This document shows, piece by piece, positions 10,902 to 22,898 of a stretch of 64,000 bases of DNA (position 1 is the first letter of the stretch; each line of letters starts with the position of its first letter). This DNA comes from Helianthus annuus (lineage: Eukaryota; Streptophyta; Magnoliopsida; Asterales; Asteraceae), in assembly GCF_002127325.2 (NCBI RefSeq), contig NC_035447.2:24919780-24983779 (forward strand). Direction: 5' to 3'. Under the pieces are notes generated by a model. It had not been told where the DNA came from. It saw only the letters and a program-made list of their open reading frames with translations, and ran no database searches. The position numbers and the translations under genes are program-made.

Positions 10902-10955
10902 ATGGCTCCTAAACAAGCATCTGGATGGCAAAAACAACAAAAGAGGAAACGAGCG
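10902..10955 (+). pseudogene. Possible first exon, basic N-terminus (hAT/TTF-like)
   Basis: ATG opens an 18-codon basic peptide MAPKQASGWQKQQKRKRA, followed directly by a splice-donor-like GTATGT at 10956. A short Pro/Gly/Lys-Arg start before an intron is what I remember from plant TTF-type zinc-finger/hAT dimerisation-domain proteins (ZMYM1-like). No later exon of such a protein is visible, so this is a remnant or a false call. Confidence 0.3.
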
Positions 10956-11859
10956 GTATGTACGAATACAATGGTTGGTTAGCTATTAACTTATTAGTTA
11001 TGACAATATTTAACTCATTAGAATACTATGATTTTATCATTATCATAATTGCATTGCTTATCAAATATTACAATTTTTGTCATTTCGTAATTGTATTGTT
11101 TATCGTTAAAGCATATGGACATATTTTTCGAGCTTGAATGGGGTACGTGAATTCTCAGAGACGCCGTTGATTGAAACTGTGGCACAATTTTGATATTTCT
11201 TGTATGGTGTGAATGTTTCTTGTTGTTGTGGTTGGGTTTTGTGGTTTAAGCTCTTGATGTACTTTTTTTTGCTAGCTGGTTAATAATATTGTTTTATTGG
11301 TCGTTCAGAAAACTATATATAAAAATCAATTTTAAGTAATAAACTATTGGAATCACATTAACAGTTTCTTCCTCGCCTTATAACACTGATATGTTTTTTC
11401 TAATTCTTATTATATGTACCAACCTTTAAAAGATGTACATCATATAACTATCCAAGTTATCTGCTAAAAATGGGTACATATTAAATTAACTCAGCTCTAT
11501 TTAAAACTTAGTTAAAGGTGCTCTAGTTCTAAAAACATTGGCCAAAACATATATGTCTAATGTTATGGTTAATTTTGTTATATTATAGATTTGTACAGTA
11601 TATTTTTTTATATTATCGTGCCCGTAATATAATAAGATATGTTGAATACATATAAAATTAATAAAAAACATATCTTATAATTTATAAAGTGCATATGCGT
11701 AATCTTGAAAACATATAAATTAATATTTTTGTTTCATGTTTTTTTCATTAAAAATATTAACGCCTCAATTTCTTGTTTGAATAATAATGTTTTACATTTA
11801 AATAGCACATAACCTTACACTTGGAAGTATTTAAACTCCCATCACCATACTTACAACAA
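10956..11859. other. No gene seen; AT-rich
   Basis: A stretch at 11110-11240 (ATATGGACATATTTTTCGAGCTTGA onward in meaning, no clear frame) could be a degraded exon, but nothing identifiable. The rest is AT-rich. Confidence 0.35.
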
Positions 11860-11890
11860 CTAGGTGCAGAACCCGTGTAACCACACGGGT
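11860..11890 (-). mobile_element. Helitron-like 3' terminus
   Basis: On the minus strand a hairpin ACCCGTGT-GGTT-ACACGGGT is followed by TCTGCAC and CTAG|T. Different hairpin sequence from the ends at 4087 and 5608, so another family. The 5' end was not located. Confidence 0.45.
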
Positions 11891-12293
11891 AGGTTTAGTA
11901 ATGATCGAAATCAAATACTAAAAAACAGATTATAATATATCATTTAAATTTTGGTAGCCATGTGTAATGGAGTGACATGTGCACTATTTTACTTTTCTAT
12001 ACAACATAACTAAGTGATAAAAATTTATCAACCTATTTCAGTTATCGTCAATGAAACTTTTGTTTTAGCTCTACTTTATTAGCAAGAAGCTTTAGTATAT
12101 TTTACTTTTCTATACAACATAACTAAATGATAAAAATTTACAAAAAGCAAAAAAAGAAGAATTGATCAACGTATTCCACTTATCGTCATGATAACATAAT
12201 GTACCTGGCCATCAGTGTCATCAACATTGAAAACCAACTAATAATTTTTCGTGAGTTTAACATGTAATTCAACCTAAAAAACTATAGAATTGG
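11891..12293. other. No gene; AT-rich with internal duplication
   Basis: 'acttttctatacaacataacta(a/a)' and 'tgataaaaattta' occur twice about 110 bp apart (near 11990 and 12105). Copy A of the long ORF ends abruptly at the right edge, so its 3' part and 3' LTR are lost here. Confidence 0.45.
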
Positions 12294-15200
12294 CTAAACA
12301 GAATCTGTATCTTCCTCATTCCTGCACAGTTGAAGATCAAGGAGAATCACATCACCATCAGATCTGATCTGTGCCTGCAGATTGATTCACTACAAGCCTT
12401 TCTATCACCATTCTCTTGATACCTTCTTTTACAAGTTCATCACCAGCCATAAGTTCCTTCAAGGTTTCAGTATCCATTTGCTTTTGTCTTTTTCTTTGAT
12501 AAATAGCAGCACCTGCTGGATCACTGCTTCTCTTGATTTGTAACTTTGGTGGTCTTTTTGAACCTTCAGTTTTAGGATAGTCAGGTTTTTGTGGAACATT
12601 TGGATCTTTCTTCCTTACTTCCTCCAACATTTTGTAAGTGGCCCTGACCCTATCTTCTCTCCACTTTGACACTGAATTCTTTGAACCATAGTCAGCTGCT
12701 ATCAGCTCCTCTTTCATTCTCTTTAACTCTAAAGCCTTGTCAGGTACATTCTTTTTGAATTTTTTCCAGTCAGGAGGAGTGTGTTTAACCTTATTTTTAA
12801 GCATCTCTTGGATCCTAGCTGCTTCACTTTCAAGCTCAGGAATGGTCCAATCTTTGTACATATGCTTCTCTCCCTTATACTTCTTGTGAGCCATGATATT
12901 CTCAACATAGTCTTTTCTCAGAGATTCATCTGCTCTTTCTGATAATTTTTGACAAACATTCTTTGCAAATTGTTCCAGGGAACTGACTTGAGTAAGCAAA
13001 AATTGGTAGCGCCTTTGATATTCTTTGTCAGTCTTCCCTGTTGATTCTCTTTTAACAATATCCTCTGCTTGTTTGGCCTTTAATTTTAAATATTCATCAA
13101 TATTATTAGGCCTGGGATATCCTTCAACAGATGGAAAACTCCTTTTTGCAGGATCATCCTCATAGTAGAAGGATTTGATCTCTTCTCTGACAGCAATAAG
13201 TTCTAGAGGAAATTGAACACCTGCAGGAGCAATATCAATGATTGGCTTTTGTATCTGTATTGAAGAGAGAGGTACAGGGTTTGGTAAAGTGACAAGTGGT
13301 AGAGGCTGTGAAGATGTTGGTGAAGGTGAAGGCTCATCATCAATCAAAATTAACCTTCTCCTTTTTGGTTGAGGAGAGACTAATGATGTTTTGGGTGGAT
13401 CAGTGGTTGTGTTTGAAGTGAGAAGTGTTTGACTAACAGTTGTTGAAACAACAGGTGTTTCAACCACTGTTGTCATTACAACTCCTGATGTGTCAGTAGA
13501 AGTCTTCTGCACAGTGACAGGTGGTGATTTGATGGTTGGTGATGTGGTTGTAGTGGTGGTAGATGATTTAGTCAAATCAGGTGTTTGAGTGGTGTGTGTT
13601 GAAGTAGCAGTTGTTGTGATTGAGGTGGTGGTTGTTGGTTTAACAACTGCTGAAACCACTGAGGTACCAACAGTGTTGATACAACAGGAGTTACAATAGC
13701 TGTTTGGGTGGAAGATTGAGGTGTCATTACAACTACTGATGTGTCAGTAGAAGTCTTCTGCACAGTGGCAGGTGATGATTTGATGGTTGATGATGTGGTT
13801 GAAGTGGTGGTGGATGATTTAGTGAGATCAGGTGTTTGAGTGGTGTATGTTGAAGTAGCAGTTGTTGTCATTGAGGTGGTGGTTGTTGGTTTAACAACTG
13901 CTGAAACCACTGAGGTATCAACGATACAACAGCTGTTTGGGTGGAAGATTGATGTTGAGGGCTTTTAGATGGTGGTTTTGGAGTATGCTTTGTGAGTATG
14001 GATGGTGTGGATTTGGGTTCCCTCACTTTTCTAGTGGGATTTTTTCTTTTTAGGTCAGGATTTTTAACATCCTTTGGCTCGGAACAACCCTGTGCATCCA
14101 GCTCCATGTAAGCTCTCTTCTCCTCATTCCACCTTGATTTATCCTTTGCCTCTCTATCCCTTTTTACATTTGCTTTTGCTTCAGCAAGTGCATTTGTGGT
14201 AAAATCAATCTTTTTGCTCCCATCTGGCAAGGGAATGTCTTTAGTCATACAATCTTTTTGTGGCTCAATGTAGAGACCATCTTCAATCCCTTTCTTCTTC
14301 CACAGGTTGATCTTCTCCCCTTTTTTGGCATTATCTGGTGGTGGATTATCAAGGAAGAGAACAGTGGGAGGTGCTTTGCCAGTGGTCTTCAAGATATGGC
14401 CCTTTATGGCCTTGATGTCAGCTTGGGTGTCTTTAAATCTAGACTCCATCATGTTCCTCAGCTTTTGGACATCTATGTCAAGCTGCTGATCAGTCAACTG
14501 TCTTTGTTGTTGGAGCAGGGGTTGAAATAAGTTCCATAACTCATTTGCAGCAGGTGCATGTTGTGCAGGTGCTTGAGCTGGAACAACAGTGGGTGGTACC
14601 TTTTAAATTTCCAATAGCTGTTGCATCATATTTTTTAGTTCAGCAACAGATGTGTCAAGTGTGTCAATTCTGTCCATCAGTTCTTGGTATTTTAAACCAT
14701 CACCCAACTTAGTGGAATCATCTGATTTCCCACCAACAGTGGTTGTATCAGCAGCAGACTTAGGGAATATGTCACAAAATTCGTCTACTGATGCCCCTTT
14801 TTCTTGGTACTGGGGAGTTCTTTCTTCATTTGTGGACAGCTTGAACAACTCACCAGTTGTTAAAGTAAACACACCAGTGGTTGCCTTGGTTGTCTATGAA
14901 GAAATTGCCTTCAAGGGAGTCTTATTTATGGAACAACTGACCCAATGTAGACCAATGGGTCCAACATTAGTAGTTGCTGCTCCACTTGAACTACTGACAG
15001 GAATTAATGGTAATTCCTGCAGTGTAACCTCCTCAGTTGTTGCCGGGCTAGCAGAGGTATGAACATCAGACCCAGTCACTTGTGGGAGTATACTCTCAGT
15101 GATAGGTGATTGAGAGGAACTGGTTTGTGTCTGAGCTATAGCAACTGCATGCAACAAAGGTAACATTGATTGTGGTAATGTGATGGGTGAAGGAATAGGT

Positions 15201-16405
15201 GTAGAAAGAGACATGTCCTTCGGATCAGGAATGAGGAAGATGGAGCCGATTGGATCCAGAACTTCATAATCTTGGGTCCCTGTGTTTACAACCGAATCCT
15301 TTTGTGAGGATGTCGGAGGAGTTTGAGGCAATGGTGGAGATCTTTCTTCCATCTGCTGTGAGGAAGTAGCAACAGTGGTTATTGGTAACTTTTGTTTTGT
15401 CACTGGCAATTGCTCTAGGATCTCATCTTCCAGAGTTGCCGTTTTACTGGGTTTGGGTGGCTTTTTGGATGATTTCTTTTTGGTCTTTTTGGTAATGGTA
15501 GGTGTGGGTTTCATTGCAGTGGTTGTGCTACTATGATCACCTGAAGCAGTGGGCTCAGCAGCAGATACCTGAGGAGCAGTGGTAGCTGCTAAATTCTGCT
15601 CAGGCACCTCTGCTTGTGTTTTGCAAGGTGCTGACATTCTAGTGAAAGTTGCAGCTGTTAAACTTTTAATTTGAAAAGATTCACCTTGTTGGTATACATG
15701 AACATCATCCTTTGCAAATTTCTTTGTAAAGTAATAACTTAAAAACCTTGGAAATAATAGAAAAGATTTTGTTAAAACATTTTTGGCCAAATCATCAAAG
15801 ATTTCCTGGGAATGATTAAAATCTTCATTTTGTAAAATAGCAAACCCCAGGGATTGAATCTTTAATGGTATCTCATTGAAGGCAGTTGTTTTATTTGAAA
15901 CACACATTAACAGGGTATGAAATAAAAATCTTGTTGCAGGAGGGAAATAACCTTTTTCTAACGTATCCCTCTTTATTTGTTCAGCATACCCCCTTTCAAG
16001 GAAATCAGTTTTTAACTCATTTTTAGAAAAAGAAGTTGTACCTTGCTGATCATTGAGTTCAAAGACTTCCGAGATGGAGTGTGGTGTGATTTTGACTGGT
16101 TTACCCATTAAGGAGGAATTAATGGCTATGACGTCTTCTCCTTGTTTGTCAAGAGTGGCATTTTCCCAAAATTCTCTCTGGGTTTTCTGGTAAATCGGAG
16201 CATCTGCTGTTAACAAAGTTTTGTACTTTGATGCAGTCATGGTATCAATGATGGAATCGAAAACATCGGTGTTGCCTGGTGTTGTAAGAATACCCAGATA
16301 ATTGTGAGGGGATTTGTATGGGATTTCGATGGGTGTAGTAGCCTTTTGAGAGGCCTTTTTAGATGATTTCGAAGTGGATGTTGCATATGGCTTTGATTTC
16401 GTCAT
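12294..16405 (-). pseudogene. Longin-like ORF of a pol-less LTR unit, copy A
   Basis: The ATG at 16405 opens a 503-codon frame, followed by further frames down to 12294. Order: basic N-terminus (MTKSKPYATSTSKSS); a folded part at about residues 25-260 with 'FLFHTLLMCVSNKTTAFNEI', 'EIFDDLAKNV' and 'FLLFPRFLSYYF'; a long Thr/Ser/Pro/Gln-rich low-complexity region; then a Lys/Glu-rich coiled-coil C-terminus ('FPLELIAVREEIKSFY', 'IDEYLKLKAKQAED'). The folded part resembles, from memory, the extra env-position ORF of Asteraceae SIRE-type Copia elements, often auto-annotated as synaptobrevin/longin-like. It is broken by a stop at 14894, frame changes near 14600, 13900 (251-bp duplication) and 12358, and cut off at the 3' side. 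Function unknown. Confidence 0.75.
13421..13922 (-). repeat. 251-bp tandem duplication inside ORF copy A
   Basis: 'gtcattacaact(c/a)ctgatgtgtcagtag' at 13472 recurs at 13723 and 'gttgttgt(g/c)attgaggtggtgg' at 13610 recurs at 13861, a constant 251-bp offset. 251 is not a multiple of three, so the duplication shifts the frame. The unit encodes a Thr/Val/Ser-rich segment. Confidence 0.9.
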
Positions 16406-17191
16406 TTTGATGAAGAAAATCGAAGAATGAATTTGAGATAAGAAGATGGAAACTGCTTTGAGAACAGTTTTTTTGTGAATTCGAATCGGCAGTAAAACCC
16501 CTGTTTGGGGTTTTTGAACATGGTTTTATAGGGAAAAAGGTAATTGCTAACATGGCAACGGTTACAAAGATCTGACGGATAAGAACTGACCATACGCCAA
16601 CCTCTGATGAAATGAAGGATAATGGAAGACAGTTGTTGTTAAGGAAACCACTGATGGATGAATATCAGTGGATTACAAATGAAAATGAGGACAGTGGGTA
16701 ACTTTAACTATCAGTGGATAACTGTGTCAGTGGTTTAAACACTGAAGTTTGGTAACAATGGAAAACAGTGAAAATGATGGAACAGAGGTTGACTTTCAAC
16801 ATTGGATACCTACAAACCAACAGATGTTTGAACCAATCAGTGGTTACGACAGACTTTGATTTTCTCAATATGCAGCAGCAACATAGTCTTCTTCAAAACA
16901 GTGGTTGTGGAAACATCTGCTGTTTGTGCTTAGTTTGATGAGTATAAATCTTGACAACTATACTCCAACATATACAATGTTTTTGATGGTCCACTTTTTG
17001 CCCAAAAGATTCTCATCCTTTGGGCAGTGTGCAAGTTTTGAAACTTGTTTTCCCTGAACTGTTGAAGCTCCTCTTATATGACACTACCCAACTTTCTGTC
17101 TTTTAGTGGATTTGAAGTTTAATTTGATTAGCAACTGTTGGTATATCAGTGGATGAGCTTTAACATCCGTTTTGTACATCTGTTGCTCAGA
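16406..17191 (-). mobile_element. Leader between LTR and ORF, copy A
   Basis: About 0.79 kb between LTR and ATG. Rich in the words 'cagtgg' and 'aacatctg', with a TATA-like box near its end. Highly similar to 34306-35089. No primer-binding site with the TGGTATCAGAGC signature is visible beside the LTR. Confidence 0.65.
16522..16530 (-). promoter_or_regulatory. TATA-like box upstream of ORF copy A
   Basis: Minus strand TATAAAACC, about 117 bp before the ATG and conserved in copy B at 34422-34430. It suggests the ORF may have had its own promoter outside the LTR. Inference. Confidence 0.45.
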
Positions 17192-17771
17192 TGTCGTCAT
17201 GATTGTGTTTTTTGTAATAGACGAATTGATTGTGAAATTGATTGTGTTTTTTGTAATAGATGAACAATGAATGAATATGATTCAATGATTTATGTAGCAG
17301 AAATGAACACAAACTTTATAAACACAATCAAGGAGGAAAATAGACAAACCAAACCACTGAGGCATCTCAGATGACGTCACCATGAAAGAGACGTCTAACA
17401 ACCTAACAACCTGTAAACACTGTTCTTATACAAACCCTGCTAATCCTAACCACTGATTCTATACAATACAAGTAAAACACCGAATTACTGCTTTCTTCTT
17501 TCAACAGTGCTTTCCTCAAAGTTGATCAGTCTTTGAGTGGGCAGTCTATTAGCATCAGTAGATTTAACCAGCAGTGTTTCCTTCTTCAGGGCTGTATCAG
17601 CAGTTTAAAGGGCAGCAACAGTTGTATGTGGACAGTGGATGGAGGGTATCAGATGTTATAAGTACTTTCAAGGGGAAAGCCTGTTGTAAACTACTGCTTA
17701 TTGTTACTCCACTGTTGTGACCCAGTTTTGGCTTTCATTATCTGTTCCTCTGGTAGGGTTCAATTCCAACA
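17192..17771 (-). mobile_element. LTR shared by the two units
   Basis: The right end ...GGTTCAATTCCAACA (TGTTGGAATTGAACC on the minus strand) matches the LTR ending at 35865 and the solo LTR ending at 46640. The left end, near TGTCGTCATGATTGTG, is approximate. It is about 200 bp shorter than the 35.1-kb LTR: a deletion near 17340 removes the segment that holds the TATA box there. It serves as 3' LTR of copy B and 5' LTR of copy A. Confidence 0.7.
17372..17379. promoter_or_regulatory. TGACGTCA palindrome in LTR
   Basis: Perfect TGACGTCA, the core bound by plant bZIP factors (C-box/as-1 type). Kept at 35469-35476 and 46247-46254 in otherwise diverged LTRs, which favours function. Confidence 0.55.
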
Positions 17772-17820
17772 ATCTACCCCTGGAACAGATAATGCCAAAG
17801 CTCTTCGTTATTTTGGATCC

Positions 17821-19088
17821 TTATTCTCTCATCAGAAGTTCCCTAGCTTGTCTTTTAAATTCTGCTTCAAAATCTTTGGAACTTGAGTCATCCTCATCCC
17901 TGCACAATGAAAGTTCAAGGAGATCTTGTAGATCTTCAACACCAAGGGTTAGTGCTTGTTTCCTTGATATGTACTTCATTTCACCATTAGATCTGATCAG
18001 GGTCAATACATGGGTTTTTTGATCAGAGAGCCATTTTAGTATTTTTGAACCCAATGGGTTTCTTGGGAGAGGTTTATTTACTAATGAGTTGGGAGATTTT
18101 GGCCTTGTAAAGATTTGTAAAACAGTATCCTGAGCTTTTGCTAGCTCAAAATACTCAGCTTCCTTTTCCTTTTCTTCTGCAATAGTTAGCTGTTTACTTT
18201 TTTCTTGGTCAATCACAGTGACAGAGGTATCTGTAGAGGTGATCAGTGATTCAGAAGTTTTGATCTGCTGCTTTGGCTTTTTGTAGTCAGGCTTGTTTGG
18301 AGTGTCAGAAACTGTCATCCTCCTTTTCTTAAGCCTTTCATAAGCCTCATCTGTTTGCTGCTTAGTCCATTTTGCTATGGCATTGGCAGTATCCACCTTT
18401 GCATCCACCATTTCCTGCTTTTTTCTTTTGTACTCAGATGTTAGCTCAGCTATGAGCTTTTTGTATTTGTTCCAGTTTGGAGCTGTCCTCTTCTTGCTTG
18501 GATCATTTTTAATTCTTTCAATTCTGTTTGCCTCATGCTTTAATGCAACTATTGGCCATTCTTCGAATTGTTTTTCTTCAGCTGGATAAATTTTTCTTTC
18601 ATGATGTATGCAACATATTCTTTTCTCATTTCTTTTCGTAGATCTGCTTTAGGTGGTAAGTTTGACATTTCTTTGCTCAGATCTCGTGCATAGTCTTCCA
18701 TCTGTTTGACTTTGGTGAGGAACAATTCCATTCTTTCAGAAATGGCTTCATCACCTTGATCTTTGCATTCAAGTTTGGCTCTTATCTTAGCCTGCCTTAC
18801 CTTGAGCTCGAGATATTCATCCATATTTTCTGGGATTATGAAGCCTATGAGAGAAGGAAATCTTCTTTTCGAAGGGTCATCCACAGTGTAGAATTGTCTC
18901 ATCTCATTTTTTATAGCTTCCAGTTCCAGTGGATATTTTGCAGCATAAGGATCATATTTGTCATCAGTTGCCTGAGTTGTTTTTCTTTTTCTGGTGTAAC
19001 TTTTTTCTAGTGAAGGAGTGCTTTTGGGTGATTTATTAATTGAAGTAAAGATGGCGTGAAGTGAAGTGAGGGCGGTGGTGGATTGTGG
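17821..19088 (-). pseudogene. Longin-like ORF copy B, 3' part
   Basis: C-terminal portion of the ORF whose 5' part lies at 31807-34305 on the far side of the nested Gypsy element. Removing one 5-bp target copy keeps the frame across the junction. Frames 19088-18549 and 18540-17821 encode 'YPLELEAIKNEMRQFY', 'NMDEYLELKVRQAK', a Lys/Glu-rich coiled coil, then 'LTLIRSNGEMKYISRKQAL' and 'LLELSLCRDEDDSSS', ending in a stop at 17821 only ~50 bp from the LTR. One frame change lies near 18545-18560. Confidence 0.75.
19084..19088. repeat. 5-bp target site duplication (left)
   Basis: TGTGG, repeated at 31807-31811 directly after the 3' LTR. It marks the insertion of the Gypsy element into ORF copy B. 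Confidence 0.95.
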
Positions 19089-19730
19089 TGTAACACCTCG
19101 AAATTTTGTGTCCAATGATGTATTGACACGTGTCTTGAGTTAACACGTGGCGTTTAATATTTAATAAAGGACTAATGTTGACAAACCTTGAAAGTATATA
19201 AATTCGAGGGTTATAAATGTCAAACAAGGATAAATATACTATATAGTAACCCTAACGATGCTCATACCTTCAAACGAATAAATCATGGATCGTGCGGAAG
19301 CGAAACGCGGAAGAAAGTGAGAGATTACAAGCTGCAGGAGTTAACTGTGTCAACATGTTTAATTATACCTCTGAGTGACCCTTTGACGTACCCGAGGCTT
19401 TGTAACAGTAAAATACGCTCACTAGAATATACTGTATAAATTCCGCGAAGTTCCGTTTTAAAACAAGAAAGTTATGATCAAATTCGTGCGAGAAGGGTTA
19501 AAAGCGTCAACAATGAAAGTAAAAGCTTCCCGAATAATTAACAAGATAACCGGGGATTTAACAGTACGGGTAAATAACACGAGGCCCTTAGTTGTAAATA
19601 ATCGAGGGCCAAATCGCAAAGTTACCCCTTCAAACCCGAAAAGTCAGGTTATTAATTACCAAAGATTTCGTTATTAATTACAAGGATTTTGTTAATCATT
19701 ACAAAAGATTGAAAAAGATTTAAAAACAAC

Positions 19731-19840
19731 CTTTACGGACCGCAAGGGTCCTGCCTTACGGACCGTAAAGGGGTGAATGATTAAGCTTGTCTCCGCCACA
19801 AGCTTACGGACCGCAAGGCACCAGCCATACGGTCCGTAAG
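19731..19840 (+). promoter_or_regulatory. Four ACGGACC(G)TAAG palindromic words in U3
   Basis: 'TTTACGGACCGCAAG' 19731, 'CTTACGGACCGTAAAG' 19754, 'CTTACGGACCGCAAG' 19803 and 'ATACGGTCCGTAAG' 19827, all 180-290 bp before the TATA box and repeated in the 3' LTR at about 29081-29190. The clustering and upstream position suggest binding sites in the LTR promoter. Confidence 0.55.
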
Positions 19841-20016
19841 CGATGCCCAGCGACAGAAAGTTGGCTGTTGGCTGTTTAAAGCGGTAAAACATATATGAAT
19901 GGGTTTCCCAGAGGTATGGGCGTCCCCTACTCGACCCATAGCACCTTAGGACACCTGCCATTGATCCATACTCATTTATAGGATGTGTTGTAATGATCTT
20001 AAGGCCCATCTTGCAC

Positions 20017-20025
20017 TATAAAAGG
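20017..20025 (+). promoter_or_regulatory. TATA box of the 5' LTR
   Basis: TATAAAAGG in 'gcactataaaaggcc'. The genomic RNA would start about 30 bp on, near 'agttcactattag'. Identical in the 3' LTR at 29367-29375. Confidence 0.75.
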
Positions 20026-21518
20026 CCATTCATAGTTCACTATTAGAACACACCTCAAAAACTCACCTTCTGATCATTCTTGGAGCTCTCAAGCTTTACT
20101 CTATCATTCTAAGTCGTGCACTAACCCTCTGTAAGTTGTCTAATCTTTTGTGTTTAGTTTTTGCTTAGTATTTAGCTAAAAATCAAACCGTCGTAATTAC
20201 GGTTTGACTTCGAGATTAGTCTTCAATGGCTCAGTCATATCTCGAATCAAAAGTAGTTATGTGCTGGTATTTATGTGGGTAACAAACCTCTAAAAGGGTT
20301 CCCCCTGATCACCACTCTAACTAGTTCAAATATCGAGTCAAACGTATGCTTAAAAAGTCAACAGAAAGCCATTTTTGCGATTCTTGCATAATCTGTAATA
20401 TAGATGGTATGAAACCTGTTTGAACACTCATAAAACATGATATTAAGTATATTAACTTGTCTAAGCTCGTTTGATTCGGCCATTTGATATATTGACCCGG
20501 TTCGGAGCCGAATGTCGCAAAAGTTTGACTTTTGCTTTGACTTCAGTTCTGACCCATTTTAGTGCAATGTAGTTATGCCTTAGGACTCTCTTAGGACCAG
20601 GTCATGTGATGGTATCACCCTCTGTGACCGGTTCGTTGTTTGTCCGAGTCTTTTACGCATTTCCGTTAATTACTTAAAAGTTGACCGTAACGCCCTTTTT
20701 AAAATAAAACGAGTATTTCGGACACGTGAAGGGACCATAACCTTGCTTACTAAATTCTAAGCATGTCCCTAAAGTTTCACGCCAATCTGAGGTCTAGAAT
20801 GGGAGTTATGCTAAATAGCGCATTTATAAGAAACTTTTGTAATAAACGGCGCAATTAGCATAACGCCTACCTAAACCAAGATTTCGTCACCAAAACTTTT
20901 ACCCACTGTAGTAAAATAATATTTTGGGATTTTTAAAGATTTTTAATTAATTTTAACCTGCTCATAACCTGCGGTTATGGCTACGGTTCGGTAAATACCG
21001 AATATGCCCTTTTCGGCCAAAACTTGAGTTCTACAAGGTCTTTTGACCCGATTCCAGTTGCTACTGATTTTAAATAATAAATAAGATATTTTAGACTTAT
21101 TAAACTGATCGGGAAACTCATGTTTCCTGTAGAACTCAGAAAGCCCTTTAAAAGTCTTTACAAAAGTGTCGGTTGAATGTATTTACCAGTGTAAACTGAC
21201 GTATTTTTCCAAAAAGATTAAGTGCAGGTACTACACGTAATCGGCTGGCCATAGCTCCTTAGCATCTTAAGAAGTCTCGCAAGCTTGATGTCTTATCTGT
21301 TGAACAATTTTTTTTTAATTATTTTGATCCCTCCTGTGGATACTATTCAACTATATGTGATACATTCGATATTACAATCAAAGGTTGAATTATATTTATC
21401 TTTATGCTTCCGCTGTGCATTCATATATTGTGGTTTGACTATATTGTTGCCAACTACGTCACGGTAATCCCCCACCAGGCCCACCGGTGATACACGTGGA
21501 AATAGGGGTGTGACAGGT

Positions 21519-21531
21519 TGGTATCAGAGCC
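21519..21531 (+). other. Primer-binding site (iMet tRNA)
   Basis: TGGTATCAGAGCC, three bases after the 5' LTR end at 21515. Complementary to the 3' end of plant initiator Met tRNA. Confidence 0.95.
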
Positions 21532-21711
21532 AACATTGAGTGAATTAAACACTATCCTAATGTGTTTAATCTCAGTGACACAATTGCACAAACTTGAGTC
21601 TAGACACGAACATAGGAAAAATTCGAATTGTTATTCCAAGTTTGTCTTTTTCTTTTATTATTGTTATTTAAAGTTTTGAAAGCAGGAAATAGGCCGCCAG
21701 TGATTTTCTGA

Positions 21712-22898
21712 GGAAGAGGAAGGGGAAGAAGAGGCAGAGGAGAGATCGTTACTCACAACGATCACGAAGCTGGACCTTCAAATACGCGAGCTCCTTCGAC
21801 CACAAGGAGTGAAGAACCGCAAAGGCGAAGAGACCTTTATGAACCTGCAAGGCATTCCACCTCGCATAGCTCGACGCCATCATATCGGCACTCATTCTGG
21901 CCAAATTCCGAAAATGATCCCAACAACCCGCAACCCTCCTTCATACCTCTACAGCGTTCGGTATCGCACCGAAATTTTGACGACCCTACTCCATACTTCA
22001 GAGGTCAGTTTAATCCAGCTGACTACATCCAGGAACCTTCAAGCTTTGTTCCGTTAGGACCACAAGATCACTTCTCCGAAGATAATATGGACGAGGATAC
22101 TGATCCGACAGAACCTGCTCGTGGTACGCCCACGCATCCAATAGAAATCTCTGATGGGTCATCCTTTCATGGCACACCCTATCAGGGACCAGATAGCTTC
22201 ATGGCATTGTTTAATCAACACGAGTGGTACCACACGCCATAGACATCACAACAGCCGCAACATCCGCAAGATCCCTCCGAGGATCCACGTTTTGTGGCAG
22301 TTACGCCACCACCTCCGCCACCGGTACAACCAGTAATGCCTGATCCGCCAAGGCGTAGGAGGACAAATGCTCGTATGTCCACACGAGGAGGGGAATTCCA
22401 CTTCAGCACCCCTCGACACTCTAGTAGTAGCCACTACCCGCCACTACAAGAAGAAGACCTTCAAGTCCTGTACAGGAGGCGAACTCCGCACCAGCTGCAC
22501 CAACTTCGCCACCATTTGGGTATGACCACCCAATACCTGCATACATGGGTCCATCGGCTTACAACCCGTTCGAACCGTCATCACAAGCACATTACAACTA
22601 CAACTATGAGCGCGACCCATATGTGGTAGCGGCTTGGTATAATGCTCGCTATCCCGACGGACCTCTTGGAAACATGGGAATACCAGACTACTCAACTCAT
22701 GGGTATCCAGCACCTCCTAGACCCCCAGTTCCGCAACAGGCGCCACAACCCCGTTTCTCTCCTCCCGAACAAGAAGAAATACTCCACCGTTTGAGCTGTG
22801 TGGAAAGAGACTTCGAGGAAGAACGTAAGAGCCACCGAGGATTCCTCAAGGGCTTAGCAAACCTACTGAAGGGCAAGAAGAAGAAACGTGACCATTAG
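21712..22898 (+). pseudogene. Extra pre-gag ORF of the Gypsy element
   Basis: One frame runs from about 21712 through 22460, interrupted by TAG at 22240-22242; after a frameshift at about 22460-22490 it continues to a stop at 22896-22898 (~395 codons in all). It begins with an Arg/Gly repeat (GRGRGRRGRGE) and is rich in Pro, Ser, Gln and Tyr ('PPPPPPVQPVMP', 'AYMGPSAYNPFEPSSQAHYN'). It ends in an amphipathic 'FEEERKSHRGFLKGLANLL' and a Lys-rich tail. A TGA at 21709 precedes it and no start codon is left. Similar predicted proteins from sunflower relatives are remembered, function unknown. The charged RG and K tails suggest RNA binding (inference). Confidence 0.7.

Larger units (their letters stand above)
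19089..21515 (+). mobile_element. 5' LTR of the Gypsy element
   Basis: 2427 bp, colinear with the 3' LTR but lacking 941 bp that correspond to about 30510-31450; the junction is near 21160 at a short 'ttta' homology. Contains four palindromic ACGGACCGTAAG-type words, a TATA box and the transcription start region. Confidence 0.95.

Noticed and set aside
17755..17771. ggttcaattcc as a tRNA B box
   Set aside because: It is the conserved LTR terminus; no A box or cloverleaf around it.
22154..22713. Alternative frames on both strands in the pre-gag region
   Set aside because: They overlap the better supported Pro/Ser/Tyr-rich frame, which continues up- and downstream.
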